Origin: JABSOG01 sp047617105
GTDB taxonomy: Bacteria; Pseudomonadota; Gammaproteobacteria; Enterobacterales; Alteromonadaceae
Assembly: GCA_047617105.1 (NCBI GenBank)
Contig: JBLGCB010000005.1
Span: forward strand, 1-57,476
DNA length: 57,476 bases
Reading direction: 5' to 3'
Of this stretch, positions 23,401 to 32,400 are shown in pieces (the first letter of the stretch is position 1; each line of letters starts with the position of its first letter). Both the position numbers and the translations under genes were made by a program. The notes beneath the pieces were generated by a model. It did not search any database and was not told the origin of the DNA. It saw nothing but the letters and a program-made list of their open reading frames with translations.

Positions 23401-26400
23401 CCACCAGCCTTCGGTCAGGCCAAAGGTGAAATCAAGATAGCGACTTTTGGCCGTGCCTTCCAATACCAGCAACAGTCCCTGCGGGGCCAGAATTTCTTTA
23501 ATATGAACGAGGGTTTGCGGCAAATCAGCAGTGGCATGTAACACATTGGCGGCAATGACAATATCAAAACATGCCGATGCTAAACCCTGTTCCAGCGGCG
23601 ACTGCTCAATATCCAATAGCTGATAGCGCATAAATGGATAAGCCTGATAGCGGCTTTTGGCACGGTTAATAAATAACGCCGATAAATCAGTAAAAGTATA
23701 TTCGCACACCTTGGCAGGTAAGCTGTTCAGCATCTCTAGTAAATAACCGGTGGTACCGCCGGTGCCTGCGCCAATTTCTAAAATACGAATGCCCTTGCCC
23801 ATTTGCTGGGCGGCGCAAACGGCACTTAATACTTGCTCCACCAGCCTATTCATCGCATCGGCACCGGGCGAATCGCTATACAAACCACTGGCTAGGGTCA
23901 AATCACCTTCTGGAAATAATACCTGAGTCGGGTCAATATCACCGCGTAATACTGGCCCCAGCTGCTCGCAACACTGCTGGAGTAAGGTTAATTCTGCGGC
24001 CAATGGGGGGTTATCTTGTTTCAGCTGTGTTAACTCAGCCAATACTTGCGAGTGATCAGGTAAGTTATGTGTTGCCACGCCCTCAGCGGTTAGCAGCCCA
24101 TCTTGGTGTAGAATCTCAAGTAAACGCTGTAATAAGTCGGCTTGTGAATCCGTCACGGGCAAGGTGACGGAATCAAAGGTTTGGTCGGCCACCAGTGGTG
24201 AACCCAATAGTTCAAACCAGTACAACACCATACGACCAAGCAAGGGCTGTAGTTGGGTTAACATCGGCAGGTAAATCGCCGGAACGTCAGCATTGAGTGA
24301 CGGCAATGACATCTGCGCCAACTCAACGGTCAATGGCAAATCAAACAGCGGTTGAGGCAACCACTGGCTTTGATACAGCCACTCATGATGATCGCTTTGT
24401 GGCTGCAAAGTGGCAATTTTTTGCACTTTTAGCCCGGTTAGCTTCGCCAACAACTCGCCAGAATCGGCAAAGATGCAAAAATCTGCACTTATCTGCGATT
24501 GTGACTTAGCTGGTTGGTTAGGCGCTATTTGGTTAGGCATAAGTTGGCACCAAACCCACACCTGGTGCCCGGCTTTGGCATTAAAATAAAGCTGCTCAAG
24601 GGCTACTGGCACATAAGTATGCTGTGGGTCTATGGTGTCAAGTAACGGACCCATGGTTTGCAAACAACTATCGAGCAATACTGGATGAAGTTGGTTTTGT
24701 CCATCGACTAAACTGCGTTTAATCTCAACTTTGGCAAGTAGCTGGTTTTGTCCTGCGCTGTGCCCTTCTCCGTAATAGCACCATAGCGATTTAATCCCCT
24801 GAAATTGCTCGCCATAAGCGATTTTGCGTTTCACCCTGGCTTGTAAATAATATTGTTCTGGGTCTATTTCGGTTCCAAGGCCTTGCAACTGTTGCAACTG
24901 AGCTAACCCAGCTTCAGGTCCGTTTTCAATCGCAGTTTCGCCAACGGTTAAGTTGGCATGGCAATGGGCTTGCCAATGTTTGTCGTCGTCATCACCTTGG
25001 TCACTGACAATCTTAATATCACCATCTTTCATCACCAACTGCACTCTGGCATCCTGAGATTTGGCCAATATCAGCGCTTGTTCAAACACCATATTTTGTA
25101 ATATCAATGGCTGCTCAGGATAGGCAATACCACCCGCTTGCAGCGCCATTTCAACATACCAAGCAGCGGGCAGTACCAGCTGATCAAAAACTTGGTGATC
25201 AGCAAGCCAACCAAATTGTCGTAATGAAATTTGATTATCAAATAAACGACAATCATCGGCTAAACCCGTATGCACCAACCGTTCACCAAGGATGGTGCCG
25301 GGTTTGAAGCTTGAGTGAGATGTACTAATATTGGTCGAGGTTTTGACCCAAAAATGTTTATTATCAAAAGGATAACCGGGTAATACCAGGGTTTGCCATG
25401 GCTGTGAATGAATTGCAGACCAGTTTGGCGTATAACCCGACTGGTAAAGTGATAACACGGTATGCAGCAGTTGTTGCCAATCATCACCTTTGTGGCTCAG
25501 GCTACTTTGACAAGACAAACCGCTGTCTGACACTTGAGCCAATAACACCGGTCTGGGGCCTATTTCAATGATTTCAGGTTGGTTTGATAAGGCTTTTAAC
25601 TGTTGCAGGCCAGCGAAAAAACGCACTGGTTCACTGATATGTCGTAACCAGTAATCGGCATCGACCATACCTTTTGGAGCGCCTTGAGTTAAACGCGTGG
25701 CGCTAAGGTTAGAATAAAATGCCAAGGTCGGGGTTTGATAATCGATTTGCTCAGCCACTTTGGCAAATTCATCGAGCATCGGCGCCATGGTCGGGCTATG
25801 AAAGCCATGGGAAACAGGCAACCGGGTCGACTTGATTTTTAACGCATTGAGTTCGCGTTGCAGCCGTTTAATCTCTTCTTCACTGCCCGAGAAGACGATT
25901 TGTTCAGCACCATTAATCGCCGCAATGGCCAAATCGGGGTGGCGTTTTAACAGCTTTTCACCACGAGCTTCGCTGATCGCCACCGACAACATTGCCCCAG
26001 TTTGGCATAATTGCGCCATCAATCGACCACGAGCACTCACCAGCGTCATGCCCTGCTCAAGGGTCAATATTCCCGCGACGCACGCCGCGGCATATTCACC
26101 AATACTATGGCCCATCACCCCATCAGGTTTTAATCCCCAGGATAACAGCATGTTGGCCAAGGCCATTTCAATGGCAAATATCGCCGGTTGGGTATGTTGA
26201 GTTTGGTTTAACGCTTCTTCGTCATCGCCGAATAATAATTCGGTGAGTGACCTGTTTTCAGAAGAGTCACCTTGGTAATACTCAGCACACTCATCAATAC
26301 ACGCTCGGAACACTTGGTTTTGCTGATACAGGCTATGGCCCATATTGAGATATTGACAACCCTGACCGCTAAACAACCAGATCACCGGCGGCTTTTGGCT

Positions 26401-29400
26401 GGAGACTTTGTGGGCATAGGGCGCGGCCAGCTGAGTAATCAAATCTTCAACGGTATCGGTGACAAATCCGCCGCGATAATCAAAATGACTGCGGCCCGCA
26501 TTCACCGTGGCAGCAAAATCTGCCAAATCAACCTGGGGGTGCTGTTGTAAATAATCGCGATAATCGCTGGCCAAAAGCTTCACCGCTTGAACTGTTTTAC
26601 CCGACAGGGTGATAAGTTGCGCGCTTGTTTGTTGTGCAGGAATTGTGACAACTGGGGCAGCTTTTAAGATAGCGTGTGCATTGGTGCCGCTCATGCCAAA
26701 TGAACTGACCCCAGCCATACGTTGTGAACCTTGCCAATCTTGGTTTTCTTTGACTAGATTGATGGCCATATCAGACCAAGGGATATTATCGTTGCCTTGC
26801 TGACAATGCAGGCTGGCGGGTAACTTTTGCTGTTGTAAACACATCACGGTTTTAATCAGCGATGCCATACCCGCAGCGGCTTCGAGGTGGCCGATATTGG
26901 ATTTAACACTGCCTAATAACAGCGATTCGCGACGGTTATCGTGGCAATAGGCTTGATGTAAAGCTGAGACTTCAAGGGGGTCGCCCAATGGCGTGCCGGT
27001 ACCATGTGCCTCGACATAACTGATATCAGCAGCATCTACTCCAGCATTGGCTAACGCCTGTTGAATGACTTTTTGTTGCGCCTGCTGATTGGGCACCGTC
27101 AACCCTGAACTATAACCATCATGATTGACCGCTACGCCCAATATTCGAGCGTGTTCGGTGCTGTTAGTACGGGCAGAGTCATCGGCTCTACGATCAACTC
27201 GGCGAAGTACCATCACACCACAACCTTCGCCACGACCAAAACCATCGGCATTGGCGGCAAACGCTTTGCAACGGCCATCGGGGGCTAACGCTTTGACTTT
27301 AGACAAGAATATTTGGCTTTGCGGACTAATCGACAAATGCACCGCACCGACAATGGCCAGCTCACATTCGTGATTATTGAGGCTCTGACAGGCCAGATGT
27401 AACGCCACCAAAGAAGATGAGCAGGCAGTATCAATCGACAATGCCGGACCTTGCAACCCTAGAGTATACGCCAGTCGACCAGCGACAAAACTGAGGCCAT
27501 TACCGCTGCCACTGTAACCATCCAACTGGGTTAAGTCGCCAGCCTGCATCATCGCATAATCCATTTGACTGACCGCCGCAAATACCCCGACCTGCTGGCC
27601 TGCTAGGGTTGAAGGCGCAATGCCCGCGTGCTCTAACGCGCGCCAGCTGGTTTGCAATAATAACCGTTGTTGCGGGTCCATCGCTCGGGCTTCATTGGCC
27701 GAGATGCCAAAAAATCGGGCATCAAACTGGTCGATCTGATCGACAAAATGGCCAAAGCGACAATAGGTTTTACCCGCGACTTCTGGGTCTGGGTCATATA
27801 ACTCATCCACCGACCAGCGGTTTTGTGGAATATCACCAACACTGTCTACCCCTGCTAATAGATTCTGCCAAAACTCTTCAACCGAATTGGCCGCCGGAAA
27901 ACGACAGGCCATGCCAACAATGGCGATCTCCTGGCTGCTCTTTTGTTCTTTCTCGACCTTTTTCTCAGCGGCTTTTTCAAGGGCTCTGTGTGTAGGTTCA
28001 GGCTCCACCACTTCATGCTGATAAATATCTATCATCAACACTTCACGGGCGAGATAATTGACCAGCTCAGCGACATTGGCATAACTGAACAATAACGATG
28101 CGGGTAAAGCTTGACCCAACAGCGCTTGCAGCTGGTTTTTCAGCTCTACCGCGATTAACGAATCCATGCCCAAATCAACAAAACCCCGTTGCTGATCGAC
28201 TTCATCAAAGCCTAACGTACGGGCAATCACCCCAGAGACGCGGGCAGACAATAATTGATATTGCTCATGGCCTGTCGCACACTCAGCCAATTGTTGACCA
28301 AAACGTTCGGCTTGGGCTGAGGGTGCTGCTGTAGCACTGGTTTGAACAAAGTTGGCGAAAAACGGCCAACTTTGATATTGCTGCATCAACACTGGCCAGT
28401 CTATCGGCAACACCGCCAATGAAGCATTTTTAGCCTTTGCACTATTTTCAACAGCGGCCGAAAATGCCGCAATACCGCCCTCAACATCAATACTGCCGAT
28501 GCCTTTAAGCAACATGCGTTGTTGCGCGTGTTGACCCGAGCCGATATCAGACCAAACGCCCCAGTCGATACTGGTGGCCGCCAGGCCCTGCGCTTGGCGA
28601 AAACCCGCTAGGCCATCAAGAAAACTGTTGGCCGCTGCATGGTTGCTTTGTCCGGTCGAACCAAACAAACCAATGGCCGAGGAGAACAAGACAAAAAAGT
28701 CCAAATCCATCGACTCCGTCAGTTGATGCAAATAATAACTGGCTTGAACTTTGGCGGGCAGTATCGAATAAAAATCTGGCCAATTTTGTTTACTCAATAA
28801 ACCATCAGACAAATGTCCGGCACTGTGGATCACCCCTGCCAGCGGCACCGTCATTTGACCAAAGGCCGCTTCCATTTGGCCAAAGTCGGTTACATCTGCC
28901 TGTAATACCTGGATATTGGCGCTAAGCTGCGCCAGCTTTTGCTGCTCAGCATCGTCAGGCTGACGTCTAGCTATCAGATAAATATGTTCAGCACCTGACT
29001 CACTCAAATGCGCTGCCACTGCTAAACCTAAACCACCTAACCCGCCGGTAATCACATATCCGGCACCGGGTTTAATGCTCAAGATGGGTTCGTCATTGAC
29101 AGCAACATCAGCCTGCTGTGCAAGCCGAGCCACGCATCGTTCGCCGTTGACATAACACACCTGAGTTTCATTACCGGTGTCTGCCATTTGATCGACAATC
29201 GCTTGGCGTTGTTGCACTAGGCTTTGTTGCTCATCTAAATCTAATACCCAACCTGCCAGCTCGTTATGCTCCATAAACACCGTTCGGGCCATGCCCCATA
29301 ACATCGCTTGTGCAGGATTAGTCGCAAACGCGCCTCGCGACAACATACACAACGGCAACACCTGGCTGGTCTCTAACATGGCTTGCACTAGGTGCAATAA

Positions 29401-32400
29401 CCCGGCACTGGTATAAGCCGCCGCTTGTTCAAGATTATCGATGGTTGCCGCCAACGGCCAGGCGTATAAAATGCCTTCAATCGGTTGGCTAAGCTGTTCG
29501 AACAGGGTAATAAAATCGGCTTTATTGGTTGGGTTAACCACAAACTGATAACTGCCCGTGCGTTTAAAAGTCTCGCCGATGGCCACCACAATCAGCGGAT
29601 GGGCCAAGTTAAATAAAGAATGAGGATAGGTTACTAGGTCGCTTTCGCGGCCAATAAATGCCAGCCAAGTGCCCGGTTTATCTTCTGGCGCTTGTTGCTC
29701 TTGTTGAGAGAGGGTTTGGGCAACAATCAACAGCTGTTTGCTTTGCGCCTCAACCAAACACTGGCTATCAGCAAAACCCGCCTCACTTAGGCATAATTGC
29801 CATTGCAACGGGTCGAGTAATGGATAATGGCTGCGACGGTCAAAATCAGTAAAACGCCACCAGCCTTCGGTTAAACCAAAGGTTAAATCAAGCCAAGCTT
29901 GTTGTTCTGAACCTTCTAATAAGATCACCGCGCCGTTGGGCCTGAGCAACTGTTTAATATGGGCCAACGATACACTTAAATCACGGGTGGCATGGATCAC
30001 ATTGGCTGCAATCACCAAGTCAAAGCTATGTAAATCAAAACCTTGGCCTACGGGCACCTGTTCGATGTCGAGCAATTGATAGCTAACATTGACTTTTGCA
30101 TAAGAGGAAGTATCGTTAAACTGTTGTTCGGCTTTGGTCAAAAAAGCCGATGATAAGTCTGTGAAGACATACTGGCTTTTGTTAGGTGACGACTCTTTAC
30201 ACAAAAAGGGTAACAAGTGCGCCGTGGTACCGCCAGTGCCCGCACCAATTTCAATGATGCGAATGCCGCGTTGGCTCGGACAACCCTTAATCAATTGCTC
30301 GACCACCTTCACCAGCCCCTGATTAATGGCCACCGCCGCCACCGCGTTTTGATACAATTCTCGTGCCGAATCCAAATCGCCTTGGGGGAATAATAACTGA
30401 ATCGGGTCAACCTCGCCGATCAACACTTCAACCAGCTGGTCGCAACAACGTTTAATTAACGCCAATTCCGCGGTCGCCTGAGGGAATTCGTGGCTCAACA
30501 GGGCAAATAATTGGGCTGATTCCATGCTTTGAGGGATTTTTTTCACCGTCCAAGATGCTTGATTCAAATAATCATCTGCCAGCGAATGGGGTTGTTCGGT
30601 GGCCATCAACCAGCCCGGTTGTTCGAGGTGGCCCATCAAGGCAAACACCAGTTTATGTTGCTCACCAATGATGCCCATCTGGTCTACTGCGTCTTTTAAA
30701 CCAAAACTCACCTCTAAATCTAGCGTTAAGCCCAAGCGGATAAAAGCGTTATAAATAATATGGCTACAACTGCTCTGTAAATCGGTTAAAAACGCCCCAT
30801 ACCAGTGTAGGGGTTCGTTATTGAAATGGGCTTCAACCTCACTAATCGGTGCTAAAAAGTCACTCTGGGGCAAATCAAAATGGGCTTGCGGTTGCCAGTC
30901 GAGGCGATAGAACCAGTCGTCAATATCAGGCTTATCTGAAGAATTAGCCGCAAACAGACTTTGACGGCTGACTTGTTGTAATTGCAAACCCGTCAATTGA
31001 GCGACTAACTGACCGCGCGTGTCAAATAACTGAATATCGGCTTTTTGTTGATGCCAACTGGCGCAGGCGATTATGTTATCGGTAATAGAGTCTGAGGCTG
31101 GCGCATAATAATCAACACTGGCCACAGCCGCAGGTACGTAAGTAAAATGGTCATCGGCCAAAAACACCCCGCACAGTTGCAAGGCACAATCGAGTAAAAC
31201 CGGGTGAATGGTATGATTCTCTTGATGACGTATGACCTTTTCAGGCAGGCTGATATAACCGATGGCCTTTTGCTTATTGTCATCACTCAATAGCTGGGTG
31301 ATGCCCTGAAAAGCCTCGCCATAATGGAGTTGACGCTGTACTTTGGCTTGCTGGTAAAAATCTGCCACCACGTATTCATGGCGACAGTCAGCTTTAAATT
31401 GGCTTAAGTGCTGCTGATTAGGAACCGTCTCAACTATACCTTCAACTATACCTTCAACTGGACTAGCAACCTGACCATCAACCTGCAACTGCCATTGTTG
31501 TTGGCCATCAAGGCTAAATATCTGAAATTGCCACATTTCATCGTCATCAGGGGTCAACAATAACTGTAATACTTGGCGCTTGCCTAAAACCAATGCCCGG
31601 CGCAAAGTTAAATCGGTGATCTTCAAGCTATCGCAATCCAGTACATTAGTAGCTGCACTAAGTAACATATCCACATAAGCCGCCGCTGGCATCACCACCT
31701 TTTTAAACACTTGGTGATCGGCCAAATAACCTTCGCGGTTTATTTGCCACTCAAAGACCATTTGCTGGCTGCTTAAACCGGCACAATAACGGGGTTCACC
31801 AAACAACGAATGCTCAGCCGGTACCCCAACAGGCTCAGCAGGCTCAGCAAGGCTAAGGCGTTTCACCACCGCATTTTCAGCCCAGTAAGATTGGCGCTGG
31901 AACGGATAACCGGGCAAACGACATTTACTCAGCGTATGACCCTGGTAAAAAGCAGACCAGTTAATCGAATGCCCCGCCTGATATAGACTGCCAAGGCTTG
32001 ATAACAAACAGCTGATATCGGGCTGACGGCCATCGATGGTCGGTAAACAACGGGCACTATCAACGTTTTTGGCGACACATCGACGAGTTAAAGCCAGCAA
32101 TATTGGCCGTGGTCCCACTTCAATAAAATCGCAATAACCTTGTTGCTGTAAGGTTTTAATGCCCTGCTCAAAACGCACCGTCGCTTGAATATGGTCAACC
32201 CAATAATCTGGCGACATTAACACTTTACCGTTAACGAGTGTGCCGGTAATGGCCGAACATATGGCAAACCGGGGTTGATGATAAGTGACCTGTTCGGCCA
32301 CTTGACGAAAAGCCGCTAACATCGGCTGCATCATCGGGCTATGAAAGGCATGGGAGACATTTAAACGCTGATGTTTATAAGGCAATTCTTCGCATAGCGC

